From the NCBI GenBank assembly GCA_965216945.1, contig CBDCGU010000003.1, forward strand, positions 3,844,001 to 3,908,000: a DNA stretch of 64,000 nucleotides, written 5' to 3'. Under the pieces are notes generated by a model. The model saw nothing but the letters and a program-made list of their open reading frames with translations, did no database searches and was not told the origin of the DNA. Both the position numbers and the translations under genes were made by a program. Positions 18,834 through 27,928 of this stretch are shown one piece after another (the first letter of the stretch is position 1; each line of letters opens with the position of its first letter). This stretch comes from DATHZQ01 sp965216945. Lineage in GTDB: Bacteria > Actinomycetota > Acidimicrobiia > Spongiisociales > UBA5794.

Positions 18834-20402
18834 GTGGAAGCGAACAGCAGGACGGCTCGATTCAGCGATCTGGTGGCAACGTCTGCCGCCACCGCGGCCA
18901 CCCGCAGCCGCAAGGAGAAGACGGCGATCCTGGCGACCTTCTTCAACGACGTCGACCCGGCTCATCTGCCGATCGCGATTGCCTTCTTGAGCGGCCATCC
19001 CCTCCAGGACAAGCTCGGGGTCGGGTGGTCGGCCGTGCGAAACGTGGACGTGGCCCCTGCCGCGACCGCATCGCTGACGCTCACCGAGGTCGACGGGACC
19101 TTTGCGGCGCTCGAGTCGACGACTGGCCCCGGCTCGCAAGCGCGCCGCCAAGAATTGCTCGAAGATCTGTACGCGGCGGCGACTGCCGAGGAGCAGGACT
19201 TCCTCTCCCGGCTGCTGTTGCGGGATCTGCGGCAAGGGGCCACGTCGGGCCTCATGACCGATGCCATCGCAAAGACCGCCGACGTGTCCGGCACACTGAT
19301 GAGACGGGCCGCCATGCTCGCCGGCAGTCTCGTCGATGCCGGCGTGGTCGCACTTCGCGAGGGCGCACCTGGGCTCCGCGATATCCGCCTCGAGCTGTTT
19401 CGCCCCGTGGGACCGATGCTTGCGTCAACGGCGGAGAGCGTTGGGACGGGCGTGGCGGCGTTCGGCGAGGCTTCCGTGGAGGCCAAGCTCGATGGCGCCC
19501 GGATCCAGGTGCACAAGCGCGCTGGCGACGTCGCCGTCTACACCCGCAACCTCAACGACATCACGTCCCGCGTGCCGGAGATCGTAGAACTGACGAAGTC
19601 GCTCGCCTTCGACGATGCGATCCTCGACGGTGAGGCGGTGTCACTGCGCTCCGACGGGCGGCCGGAGCCATTCCAGGTGACCATGGGCCGGTTCGGCAGC
19701 GAGACCGAGGATGCGCCGGCAAGCCGTCTGGCATTGATGCCCGTGTTCTTCGATGTCCTCTACGCCGATGGCCAGGATCTGCTGGACGAGCCTCTCTCCG
19801 TCCGCCACACAATGCTCGACCGGCTGCCTGTCGAGTTGCGGGTGCCCCGCATCTCGACGCCCGATCCCGACGAGGCTGCCACGTTCCTGGCCGACACCCT
19901 GGCGGCCGGCCACGAGGGCGTCATGGTGAAGGACCCGGCGTCGACCTACGCCGCGGGTCGTCGCGGCAAGGCCTGGCTCAAAGTGAAGCCCGCACACACA
20001 CTCGATCTGGTCGTGATCGCCGTCGAGTGGGGGTCCGGGCGGCGCCGCGGCTGGCTCTCCAACCTGCATCTCGCCGCACGCGACCCCGAGGGTGGGTTCG
20101 TGATGCTCGGCAAGACATTCAAGGGCATGACGGACGCCATGCTCGAATGGCAGACGCAGCGCTTCCTCGAGCTCAAGACCGGTGAGGAAGGGCATGTGGT
20201 CCACGTCCGCCCCGAACAGGTGGTCGAGATCGCCTTCGATGGGATCCAAGCATCGTCTCGGTACCCGGGAGGCGTGGCGTTGCGCTTCGCCAGAGTCAAG
20301 GGCTACCGCGACGACAAGGGCGCCGCAGAGGCCGACACGATCGAGACCGTGCGGGCCATCTTCGAGCGATCGGCCCGCGCATCAGAGGACGATGCGAAGT
20401 AG
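18834..20402 (+). CDS. ligB: ATP-dependent DNA ligase
   Basis: A 522-residue ligase of the ATP-dependent type. The adenylated lysine is Lys218 in EAKLDGARIQVHK (KxDG motif I); DGEAVSL, EGVMVKDP and WLKVKP are motifs III to V. An N-terminal alpha-helical DNA-binding domain (about 1-200) precedes it and an OB-fold domain follows. It matches the actinobacterial LigB family, a non-essential repair ligase alongside NAD-dependent LigA. GTG 18834 is the start; with 17 bases to the opposing gene there is almost no 5' leader. Confidence 0.92.
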   Translation: MEANSRTARFSDLVATSAATAATRSRKEKTAILATFFNDVDPAHLPIAIAFLSGHPLQDKLGVGWSAVRNVDVAPAATASLTLTEVDGTFAALESTTGPGSQARRQELLEDLYAAATAEEQDFLSRLLLRDLRQGATSGLMTDAIAKTADVSGTLMRRAAMLAGSLVDAGVVALREGAPGLRDIRLELFRPVGPMLASTAESVGTGVAAFGEASVEAKLDGARIQVHKRAGDVAVYTRNLNDITSRVPEIVELTKSLAFDDAILDGEAVSLRSDGRPEPFQVTMGRFGSETEDAPASRLALMPVFFDVLYADGQDLLDEPLSVRHTMLDRLPVELRVPRISTPDPDEAATFLADTLAAGHEGVMVKDPASTYAAGRRGKAWLKVKPAHTLDLVVIAVEWGSGRRRGWLSNLHLAARDPEGGFVMLGKTFKGMTDAMLEWQTQRFLELKTGEEGHVVHVRPEQVVEIAFDGIQASSRYPGGVALRFARVKGYRDDKGAAEADTIETVRAIFERSARASEDDAK

Positions 20403-20939
20403 CAAGAGACCGGCCGCCGCGATCGTCAGCATCGTCCCGGCCACGATCGCAACCAGCGTCACCAACAAGTACAGGGGGCTGAACACCGCCAGCGCAGGGG
20501 CCGCCCCTCCCAGCAACTCTCGCACCTCGCCGACGACCCGACGCATTCTCCAGACGGCCCCGACCAGACCCGCAACGCCGCGGCGCCTGGCGACTGCGAC
20601 TTGCGCCGATCCGACGACCTCGGCGGCCGCATCGACGCTCGCCTCGGCGGCATCTCCCAGCTTCGCCGGCCAATCCCGCACGACCCGGGCGAGGCTTCCG
20701 GCGCTCATGGAGAACATCCAGAGTACGACCGACGGAGCAGCCGTTGCCGTGGCAGGAATCCACCACCCGGGCGGCGACCAGCCGAACCCCAGCCCCGGCT
20801 CGACACGGAGCACGATCACCACCACGAGCGCGGCGACGGCGCTGACGATGGACGCTCGCCTCGCCAGTCCGGCCACGCTGGTGGCGAGGTCGGTGAGACG
20901 GCCCACGAGCATGGCAATGCGGCTCTCCACCCCCGCCAT
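20382..20939 (-). CDS. putative four-helix membrane protein, unknown function
   Basis: A 185-residue protein with hydrophobic stretches near residues 26-45, 52-75 and two at the C-terminus (LAVFSPLYLLVTLVAIV and MLTIAAAGLLLLRIVL), separated by a soluble Ala/Val-rich and Arg-rich loop. No family is recognised. AAGGA is about nine bases before ATG 20939. Its last 21 bases overlap the end of the ligase gene on the other strand, which is an unusually long convergent overlap. Confidence 0.6.
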   Translation of the reverse strand: MAGVESRIAMLVGRLTDLATSVAGLARRASIVSAVAALVVVIVLRVEPGLGFGWSPPGWWIPATATAAPSVVLWMFSMSAGSLARVVRDWPAKLGDAAEASVDAAAEVVGSAQVAVARRRGVAGLVGAVWRMRRVVGEVRELLGGAAPALAVFSPLYLLVTLVAIVAGTMLTIAAAGLLLLRIVL

Positions 20940-20996
20940 GGTGGCATATCCTTCTGTACCCAGACGTTGTAGCCCAAACGCGCCCGAGGAGGATCC

Positions 20997-21506
20997 GTGA
21001 CAGCATTCGACGTTGCGATGTTGATTCTGAGAGTGGGGATCGGTCTCGTCATCCTGGCCCACGGCGTCAATCACGCACAGGGCCGCGAGCGTACGACGGC
21101 GTGGTTCGGCAGCATCGGATTCCGCAATCCCGGTATGCAGTGGTTCTTCTCCACCGTCACCGAGATCGGCGTGGGAGTGCTCCTGGTCGCCGGGGCGCTC
21201 ACGTCTCTGGCAGCAGCCGGCTTGGTGGCCGTGATGTTCGTCGCCTTCTGGAGCGTCCACCGCAAGAACGGCTTCTTCATCTTCCGGCCGGGCGAAGGCT
21301 GGGAGTACGTGGCCACGCTGGCGCTCACAGGGCTCGTGATGGCGATAGCCGGTCCCGGCGAGGCATCGGTCGATCATGCCGTGGACATCGCAACCAAGCT
21401 GGACGGCTGGGTTGGAGCTGCCATCGTCGCCGCCGGATTGGTACTGGCCGGGGTCCAGCTGGCCACGTTCTTCCGGCCCGACGAGTCGGAGCAGCCAACG
21501 AGTTGA
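20997..21506 (+). CDS. DoxX family membrane protein
   Basis: A 169-residue protein with four predicted transmembrane helices in the DoxX arrangement: MLILRVGIGLVILAHGVNH, a GMQWFFSTVTEIGVGVLLV helix with the conserved glutamate, a third helix after ALTSLAAAGLVAVMF and the last near LALTGLVMAIAG. DoxX proteins are linked to thiol oxidation or respiratory complexes. GAGGAGGATCC precedes GTG 20997. Confidence 0.85.
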   Translation: MTAFDVAMLILRVGIGLVILAHGVNHAQGRERTTAWFGSIGFRNPGMQWFFSTVTEIGVGVLLVAGALTSLAAAGLVAVMFVAFWSVHRKNGFFIFRPGEGWEYVATLALTGLVMAIAGPGEASVDHAVDIATKLDGWVGAAIVAAGLVLAGVQLATFFRPDESEQPTS

Positions 21507-21511
21507 CCGCG

Positions 21512-23215
21512 TTAGGGCGAGGTTGTCGTCACGGCGCTCGTCGTCGTGGTGCTCGGGGGTACGACCACCGTGACCTCGACCGGCACGGTCACCACGACGA
21601 TCTCGCCGCCGAGCACCTCGACGCCGTCACCGTCGGCGATCTTGTCAGATTCCGGTTGCCCCGCATTGAGCACCCCTCGCATGCGGATGCTGACCGTATC
21701 GGCGTTGCCGCCCGTGGCGATCATCAGCGAATCGTCGTAGGGAAGCCCGAGGGCGAAGCCGTTGATCTCGACGCCGATGTCGCCGTCGATCAGGAAAGCC
21801 CGGGCATTGATGTCGTCGGGTGTCGCCGCAGCGTCGCCGAAGAGCTCGACGTCGGCGCGCCCGGCGACGGACACGTTGGCCGCCAGAATCGCCGGCACCT
21901 GGGCTGGGACCCCGTTGGCATCGGCGTTGTACGTAGGTTCGGCCAGCAATAGCCCCTGCCTGGAGACAGAGGCGAGATCGCCCGATCCCCCCTCCGCGCT
22001 GAAGGTGCGGCCGTCGTCGATACCCGCAGACATCGAGACGTTGGTCAGCTGGAGCGGGTGGATGCTCGGAGCGACCAGATGGAGACCGACCGCGGCGTTG
22101 TCGATCCGCAGATCCTCGATCTGCCCCCACGGCCCGAGACCCGGGTCGCTGACGGTGAAGTCTTGCGTCACCGGATCGACGACGGGGAAATCGAAGGCAG
22201 AGCCGAGCCTGATCGCAGTGTTGCCCCCCTGGAACGACACGTTGTCGAGAACAAAGCCATCCGACCGCCCGAAGTGGAATCCCACGTTGTTCAGGTTGGA
22301 CGCCAGTGCCCCGAAGGCCCACGTCCATGTGTCCCCTCCCGCAGGCCCGGGTACGAACGGTCCGACATTGGGCCCGAATGCGATGTTGCTGAACACGTTG
22401 ACGGCGTTGGACGACTCGATGATGAAACCGCGTTGATAGCCGTACAGCGCCAATCCATCGACCCGCAACGGCCCACCGGTCTTGAGGTACAAGAAGTCGT
22501 AGTAGCGGTCGGCCACGATGTTGGACAGAAGCACCTGGTCACCTGACTCGACGTAGAAGGTGGGCCCGGCGGGCGCCACATGCTCCTCGATGAAGAAGTC
22601 GCTCACGTCGTCGAAGCTGCGGTATTGGAAGTCGCCGTTCTCGCTCTGCAGCTCTCGATCCGAGGGCAGTGGCTGCTGGTCGTAGGAGATCCACAGTCCC
22701 TGTACGGTCGTCCCCGGCTCCAGTTGGAACATGGGCTGAGTCACCGGGCTGGGTCTGGCAAAGATCTTCGCCCCGGTGAGGTCGGTGTCCGGCCACGGGT
22801 ATGGCCCGGCGACGTCGAGGCCGGTGCCGACGACGGCACCGATGAGCGACACTCCCGTCCTGACGATCACCGTCGAGTTGAGGACGTAGGCACGACGGCC
22901 TGAGACCGAGGGCACGACGACGACACCACCGTCTTGAGCGGCGGCGTCGATGGCCTCCTGGAAGGCGGCAGAGTCGTCGTTCTTGCCGTCACCCACGGCG
23001 CCGAAGTCGGTCACGAAGAAGGTACCCGGCTGCCCGGGAGCCACGACCGGTAGCTGCGTCGTCGTGGTCGGCGCCGCCGTCGTGGTTTCCGCGACCGTTG
23101 TCGTCGACTCGACGGGCAGCGTCGTGGCGGCGTCGTCGCCCGACCCGCCCGAGCAACCACCTACGACCAGGGCGGTGACGGCGAGTGCGATGAGCGGCCG
23201 GATCCACCTTTCCAT
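21512..23215 (-). CDS. lipoprotein with pectate-lyase-3 (beta-helix) domain
   Basis: A 567-residue exported lipoprotein. The signal ends in a lipobox LVVGGC with Cys21 as the lipidated residue; a Thr/Val-rich linker (many ACC codons) spans about residues 30-58. The catalytic region opens with DFGAVGDGKNDDSAAFQEAI, the signature of the pectate-lyase superfamily (glycosyl hydrolase 28/55-like right-handed beta helix). The C-terminus is again Thr/Val-rich (TTTTSAVTTTSP). Likely acts on, or binds, polysaccharide at the cell surface. No catalytic triad can be assigned safely. Confidence 0.75.
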   Translation of the reverse strand: MERWIRPLIALAVTALVVGGCSGGSGDDAATTLPVESTTTVAETTTAAPTTTTQLPVVAPGQPGTFFVTDFGAVGDGKNDDSAAFQEAIDAAAQDGGVVVVPSVSGRRAYVLNSTVIVRTGVSLIGAVVGTGLDVAGPYPWPDTDLTGAKIFARPSPVTQPMFQLEPGTTVQGLWISYDQQPLPSDRELQSENGDFQYRSFDDVSDFFIEEHVAPAGPTFYVESGDQVLLSNIVADRYYDFLYLKTGGPLRVDGLALYGYQRGFIIESSNAVNVFSNIAFGPNVGPFVPGPAGGDTWTWAFGALASNLNNVGFHFGRSDGFVLDNVSFQGGNTAIRLGSAFDFPVVDPVTQDFTVSDPGLGPWGQIEDLRIDNAAVGLHLVAPSIHPLQLTNVSMSAGIDDGRTFSAEGGSGDLASVSRQGLLLAEPTYNADANGVPAQVPAILAANVSVAGRADVELFGDAAATPDDINARAFLIDGDIGVEINGFALGLPYDDSLMIATGGNADTVSIRMRGVLNAGQPESDKIADGDGVEVLGGEIVVVTVPVEVTVVVPPSTTTTSAVTTTSP

Positions 23216-23258
23216 CGTGCGGACTCTAGGAGGGTGGCCGACCATGGCCGTGCGCTGC

Positions 23259-26200
23259 TCACACGGGTTGAGCAGGATCCTCGCTCAATATCGCGTCGAG
23301 CACGTCGGTCAGACGATCGGCGTCGGAGAGCGCAAAGGCGAGGGGAGGCTTGAACTTGAGCACATTGTGGTGCAACCCGTCCACAGACAGCAGCACGCCA
23401 TGGGCTCGGGCACGCTCGACGACGTAGTGCGCCTGCGCTGCGGCGGGTTCCTTGTTGCCGTGATCGTTGACGAGCTCCACACCGAGGAACATCCCGGCCC
23501 CGCGCACGTCGCCGATCAGGGTGTGACTCTCCGCAAGTCCCCCGAAGCGCCTCAGCAGTACCCCACCCACCTCGCCGGCCGTGTGCCGGAGATCTTCCGA
23601 CTCCATCACGTCGAGGACGGCATTGCCCACGGCACAGGACACCGGGTTTCCTCCGAATGTGTTGAAGTACTCCATTCCCGTGGCGAAGGCCTCCGCAACG
23701 GCACGGCTGGTGACGACGGCCGCCATTGGATGTCCGTTGCCGAGCGGCTTGCCCAGCGTCACGATGTCGGGGGCAGCACCATCTCGTTCGAAGCCCCACC
23801 AATGCGTGCCGAGCCGGCCCATGCCCACCTGCACTTCGTCTGCGATTGTCAGCGCACCCCTGTGCCGTGCGGCCTCGAAGGCCTGCCGGAGCCAGCCCGG
23901 GGGAGGTTCGATCTGGCCGGCCACTCCCGGGAGCGACTCGGCGATGAAGGCGGCGGCACCACCATCCTCCCCCGCCCGATCGAGCGCTGCTGTGAGGTCG
24001 TCGAGCCCGGTGCGCTCGGGGTGCCGGTGGGGGTCCGGTAGCGGGGCGACGTGAACCCGCGGTGGGCGGCCGCCACCACCGGGCCCGTCATGTTTGTACG
24101 GGCTGGCGGCAATGAGGTCGCCGGTGTGACCGTGATAGGCACCTTCCAGCACGACGATCGCCTCCCGCCCGGTGACCGTCCGTGCGATACGGAGCGCCAG
24201 GTCGTTGGCTTCCGACCCGCTGCACACCAGGAATGCCGTGTCGAGCCGGGCCGGGAACAGCGCCAGCAGTCGCTCCAGATACCGCACCCGTTCCGGGTGG
24301 GGGTACCGGCTGTTGGTGTTGAGCAGCTTCGCCTGCCGGGTGAGCGCCGCCACCACGTACGGATGCTCGTGGCCGACGTGCGCCACGTTGTTGACGCAGT
24401 CGAGATGCTGGCGGCCCCAACCGTCGTAGAGATACGCCCCAAATCCCCGCACCGCCACCAGCGGCGTTTCGTAGCTGGTGCTCAAGCTCGGTGGGAGCAG
24501 CCGGCGACGTTGCTCCAAGGTCGCCGGCTCGTCCGGATGCGGAGCATCGACCATGGCAGCGGGCAGGCCGAGGGCGGCGGCGGGAGACGGGGACAACTCA
24601 CTCCACACCGGCCATTGCTGCGGGAGCGCCACCCCGGGAAACGGTCCGTCGAGATCGAGATCGTCGGCGATCAACTGGAAGTGCAAGTGGGGTGGCCAGT
24701 TGCCGTTCTCCGGTGGGACCCCCACCCGCCCGATCACGGCTCCCGCTCCCACCTGCGCCCCGACGTCGAGGTGGTCTGTCGAGCCCGGCTCCAGGTGCCC
24801 GTACAACGTGAAGAACTCCGGACCGTCGTCGGGTTCGTGCCGCAGAGTCACCACCGGGCCGTAGCCCCCCTCGAGCGCCTCGACCTCGACCCGATGGACG
24901 GTCCCGCCAGACATCGACATCACCTCCGTACCCGGCGGGCAGGAGAGATCGACACCCAGGTGAACGGTGCGGGCACCCGGACCTTCGTTGGTCGGTTCGG
25001 CAAACTCGGGGGCGGCGTAGACCAGACGCGGTTCGCCATAGCGTCCCAACCCCACGAGAGCTCCCTGCTCCGCCATCCGGTCCACGGTGCGCCGGATCTG
25101 GAACTCCATCGGTGCCGCCGCCTTCGGGTGGTCGGCCATGGGGGATGCGACGCTCCAGTCGATCACCGTCGTGGTTCCCTCATCGAGCGGAAGACCCAGC
25201 GGCGAGTGCAGCTGATCCTGATTGGCCTGCACCCACGCCACGACGGCCGGGGAGATCGGTACGGCGCGACGCCCGCACGCTTCCCTCACCCGCGCCACTG
25301 CGAGGCGGGGTGGCACGGCGGTCAACCGCCGCAGGGTCTGCCAGGCGTCGGCGTTGCTGATGGCGAGGTACTCGTTGGCCGGATCGGCGACCATCTGCTC
25401 TGCCGCCATCGCCACGCTGACACCGAGTCGGAGCATCGCCAGCGGCACGATGGCGGCGAGCTCGGCGTCCTCGAGCGGGTGGATCCGATCGGCGCCGGCC
25501 GCCACCGTGGCCAGCACCTCGACGGGATCATCAAAGCCGAATGCGGCGTACGCAGCCGCGATGGCGACCTCCGCGATGCGGTACGACTCGTGCACGTCGC
25601 CGAAGTCGATCAAGCCGATGCGGTCCCCGACGATCACGTTGTGGTCATTCAGGTCGCCGTGGATGACACCCGTGCGCAGCTCGTCCCGATGCGACGCCAC
25701 CTGCCGTTGGGCAGCCGTCACCGCTGCCGCGAGGAAGGCCCGGCGCTCGGCATCGAGCTGGGGGAGCAACGTTTCGACCCTCTCTCCGGCAGAGCGCACG
25801 TCCCAGGCGAAGTCGTTCCTGACGGTCGCATCGACGTAACCGTCGAGCGCTCGCAGCACCGTGCCGGCGGCCTCACCGAGCCGCCCCAGGAGGTGTTTCG
25901 TCTTGGGGCGCACGACGCCGAGCGGCCGGCCCGGCAGGTATTCGACCAACCGGACGAAGTGCTCGACACCGTCGAGCGCGGTCGACGTAATCGAACCACC
26001 GTCCACGGTCGCAACGGGTCGTGGTACGTCGATTGCCGAGGTGCCGGCGGCGACGTGCTCGACGCAGCGCGCCTCTGCAACGAGCGTCGCAAGCTCCGTA
26101 TCGACGTGGGCGATCTTGAGGACGAAACGCTCGTCGCCCTCGATGAGGAAGTTGCGGTCGCGCTCCGAGGGAAGCGCCGTCGCGGCACCGCCGATTCCAA

Positions 26201-26273
26201 AGAGCTCCGCCGCCAGCTCCGCGGCGCGTTGCTCGTCGACTGCGGGCCGGTTCACGTCACGGGCAGCGGGCAT
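23259..26273 (-). CDS. fusion: APH-type kinase, M23 metallopeptidase-like domain, class III aminotransferase
   Basis: A 1004-residue three-part protein. Residues 1-about 340 are an APH/choline-kinase fold with VIHGDLNDHNVIVG and LIDFGD intact. About 380-570 is a LytM/M23 domain with HLGVD (HxxxD) and PPHLHFQL (HxH) zinc motifs. From about 590 to the end is a class III PLP aminotransferase with GSEANDLALRIAR, YHGHTGD, DEVQVGMGRLG and the lysine in TLGKPLGNG. Homologues of the outer domains include hydroxylysine kinase and the ethanolamine-phosphate/phosphohydroxylysine phospho-lyases, so a kinase-then-lyase reaction on an amino alcohol is plausible. The role of the central domain in this context is not known. 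Confidence 0.85.
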   Translation of the reverse strand: MPAARDVNRPAVDEQRAAELAAELFGIGGAATALPSERDRNFLIEGDERFVLKIAHVDTELATLVAEARCVEHVAAGTSAIDVPRPVATVDGGSITSTALDGVEHFVRLVEYLPGRPLGVVRPKTKHLLGRLGEAAGTVLRALDGYVDATVRNDFAWDVRSAGERVETLLPQLDAERRAFLAAAVTAAQRQVASHRDELRTGVIHGDLNDHNVIVGDRIGLIDFGDVHESYRIAEVAIAAAYAAFGFDDPVEVLATVAAGADRIHPLEDAELAAIVPLAMLRLGVSVAMAAEQMVADPANEYLAISNADAWQTLRRLTAVPPRLAVARVREACGRRAVPISPAVVAWVQANQDQLHSPLGLPLDEGTTTVIDWSVASPMADHPKAAAPMEFQIRRTVDRMAEQGALVGLGRYGEPRLVYAAPEFAEPTNEGPGARTVHLGVDLSCPPGTEVMSMSGGTVHRVEVEALEGGYGPVVTLRHEPDDGPEFFTLYGHLEPGSTDHLDVGAQVGAGAVIGRVGVPPENGNWPPHLHFQLIADDLDLDGPFPGVALPQQWPVWSELSPSPAAALGLPAAMVDAPHPDEPATLEQRRRLLPPSLSTSYETPLVAVRGFGAYLYDGWGRQHLDCVNNVAHVGHEHPYVVAALTRQAKLLNTNSRYPHPERVRYLERLLALFPARLDTAFLVCSGSEANDLALRIARTVTGREAIVVLEGAYHGHTGDLIAASPYKHDGPGGGGRPPRVHVAPLPDPHRHPERTGLDDLTAALDRAGEDGGAAAFIAESLPGVAGQIEPPPGWLRQAFEAARHRGALTIADEVQVGMGRLGTHWWGFERDGAAPDIVTLGKPLGNGHPMAAVVTSRAVAEAFATGMEYFNTFGGNPVSCAVGNAVLDVMESEDLRHTAGEVGGVLLRRFGGLAESHTLIGDVRGAGMFLGVELVNDHGNKEPAAAQAHYVVERARAHGVLLSVDGLHHNVLKFKPPLAFALSDADRLTDVLDAILSEDPAQPV

Positions 26274-26323
26274 GGGACCAGGATCGCATAGACGCCGCCA
26301 CTTTCCCTCCCGCTGGGGCCGCG

Positions 26324-27466
26324 TCAGGCGACCGGGAGGCCCAGACCGCGGCTGATGACGAGTCGCTGGATCTCCGAGGTTCCCTCGCCGATCTCGAGGA
26401 TCTTGGCGTCCCGGTAGTAGCGCGCCACGGGACTCTCCTCGATGAAGCCGTAGCCGCCGTACACCTGTGTGGCGATGCGAGTCGCCGAGACGGCGGACTC
26501 GGTGGCGTACAGCTTGGCGATGGCTGCCGCCTGCTTGATCGGCTTGCCCGCATCCTTCAGCGCCGCGGCCCGGTAGGTGAGCAGACGCGCCGCCTCAACC
26601 ATGACTTTGATGTCGGCGATCGGGAATGCGACCCCCTGGTTGCGGCCTATGGGAGCGCCGAAGGCGTGGCGCTCGGACGCATAGGCGACGCTCGCCTCCA
26701 GACACGCCTGCGCAAGACCGACTGCCAGTGCCGCGATGGCGATACGTCCGTCGTCGAGTGTGGCGAGAAACTGGCGGAAACCCTGTCCCCGCTCACCGAG
26801 CAGGTTCTCGGCCGGCACCCTGCAATCCTCCAGGACGAAACCGTGCGTGTCGGAGGCTTTCCAGCCGAGCTTGTCGTAGGCAGGCTCGATCGTGAGACCC
26901 GGAGTGCCGGCCGGCACGAGAAGTGCGCTGATCTCGTCGGGGCCGGTACGCGCCGTGACGGCGATGACCGATGTGATGTCGGTGCCTGAGTTGGTGATGA
27001 ACGCCTTGGCGCCATTGATGACCCACTCGTCGCCATCCAGATCGGCTCGGGTGCGGCAGGCCGCTGCATCCGATCCGGCTTCCGGCTCGGTCAGCCCGAA
27101 TGCGGCCAGGGCACGACCGGCGAGCAGATCGGGGAGCCAGCGGGCCTTCTGCTCATCATCACCGAACTCCGCGATGGGATTGACTCCGAGCCCCACGGCG
27201 GCCTCGAGAGTGATCCCGAGCGACTGGTCGACCCGGCCGATCTCCTCGATGGCGACGCACAGGCTGGTGAAGTCGCCGCCTGAGCCACCGATCTCTTCCG
27301 GGTAGGGCAACCCGAACAACCCCATGGCGCCCATCTTCCTCACCGCATCGAGCGGGAACGTGTGTGTTCGGTCCCACTCGGCCGAATGCGGTGCGATCTC
27401 CGCTTCGGCGAACTCGCGAACGACCTTGCGGAATGCCTCGTGTTCGGGTGACAGCTCGAACGTCAC
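26324..27466 (-). CDS. acyl-CoA dehydrogenase
   Basis: A 380-residue FAD enzyme. FGLTEPEAGSDAA (flavin/substrate motif), AFITNSGTDIT, GFVLEDCRVPAENLLGE and a C-terminal QVYGGYGFIEESPVARYYRDAKILEIGEGTSEIQ (catalytic base region) identify a short/branched or isovaleryl-type dehydrogenase. GTG 27466 is preferred because an earlier start would put the operator of the divergent MerR gene inside the coding region. It is probably controlled by that regulator. Confidence 0.85.
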   Translation of the reverse strand: MTFELSPEHEAFRKVVREFAEAEIAPHSAEWDRTHTFPLDAVRKMGAMGLFGLPYPEEIGGSGGDFTSLCVAIEEIGRVDQSLGITLEAAVGLGVNPIAEFGDDEQKARWLPDLLAGRALAAFGLTEPEAGSDAAACRTRADLDGDEWVINGAKAFITNSGTDITSVIAVTARTGPDEISALLVPAGTPGLTIEPAYDKLGWKASDTHGFVLEDCRVPAENLLGERGQGFRQFLATLDDGRIAIAALAVGLAQACLEASVAYASERHAFGAPIGRNQGVAFPIADIKVMVEAARLLTYRAAALKDAGKPIKQAAAIAKLYATESAVSATRIATQVYGGYGFIEESPVARYYRDAKILEIGEGTSEIQRLVISRGLGLPVA

Positions 27467-27482
27467 AGACGGACCCCAATGG

Positions 27483-27504
27483 TTGACGTTTACGTTAACG
27501 GCAA
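27483..27504. promoter_or_regulatory. MerR-type operator and promoter in divergent region
   Basis: TTGACGTT - TACGTT - AACGGCAA: half-sites match in 7 of 8 positions across a 22-bp dyad. TTGACG can also serve as the -35 box for the MerR gene with CACAAT or ACAATA 17-18 bases later as -10, which would put transcription start at or within a base or two of ATG 27518 (leaderless). It resembles sites bound by LiuR-like MerR regulators of branched-chain acyl-CoA genes. Confidence 0.6.
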
Positions 27505-27517
27505 CCACAATAGCAGG

Positions 27518-27928
27518 ATGACACGCACCACGGAAGGTGATCTTTCCACCACCGAGTATTCGATCTCAGACCTCGCCGCAGAGTTCGATGTCACTCCTCG
27601 AACGTTGCGCTGGTACGAGAGCGAAGGCATGCTCTCGCCCGAGCGCCGCGGGACCCGACGTGTCTACACCGGGCGCGACCGCACCCGGCTCCGTTTGATC
27701 CTGCGGGGCAAGCGCATCGGATTCACACTGGCTGAGATTCGCGAGATCATCGACATGTACGACGCGGAACCTGGAGAGCGCGGCCAGCTCCAACTCCTGG
27801 TGGATCGCATCGCAGGTCGGCGCAGACAGCTCGAGCAACGGCGGCACGACATCGAGCGCACCCTCGTCGAGCTCGACGGCGTCGAGGCGCGCGCCAAACA
27901 ACGGCTCAGCGAGCTCGCCTCCGCCTGA
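27518..27928 (+). CDS. MerR family transcriptional regulator (LiuR-like)
   Basis: A 136-residue regulator. The N-terminal winged-helix reads YSISDLAAEFDVTPRTLRWYESEGMLSP, followed by the RRVYTGRDRTRLRLI segment and a dimerising coiled coil rich in Arg/Leu. There is no cysteine effector site, as in LiuR-like proteins that sense acyl-CoA. It is divergent from an acyl-CoA dehydrogenase with a shared operator 14 bases upstream, consistent with autoregulation. ATG 27518 has no Shine-Dalgarno; a leaderless transcript is inferred. Confidence 0.82.
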   Translation: MTRTTEGDLSTTEYSISDLAAEFDVTPRTLRWYESEGMLSPERRGTRRVYTGRDRTRLRLILRGKRIGFTLAEIREIIDMYDAEPGERGQLQLLVDRIAGRRRQLEQRRHDIERTLVELDGVEARAKQRLSELASA

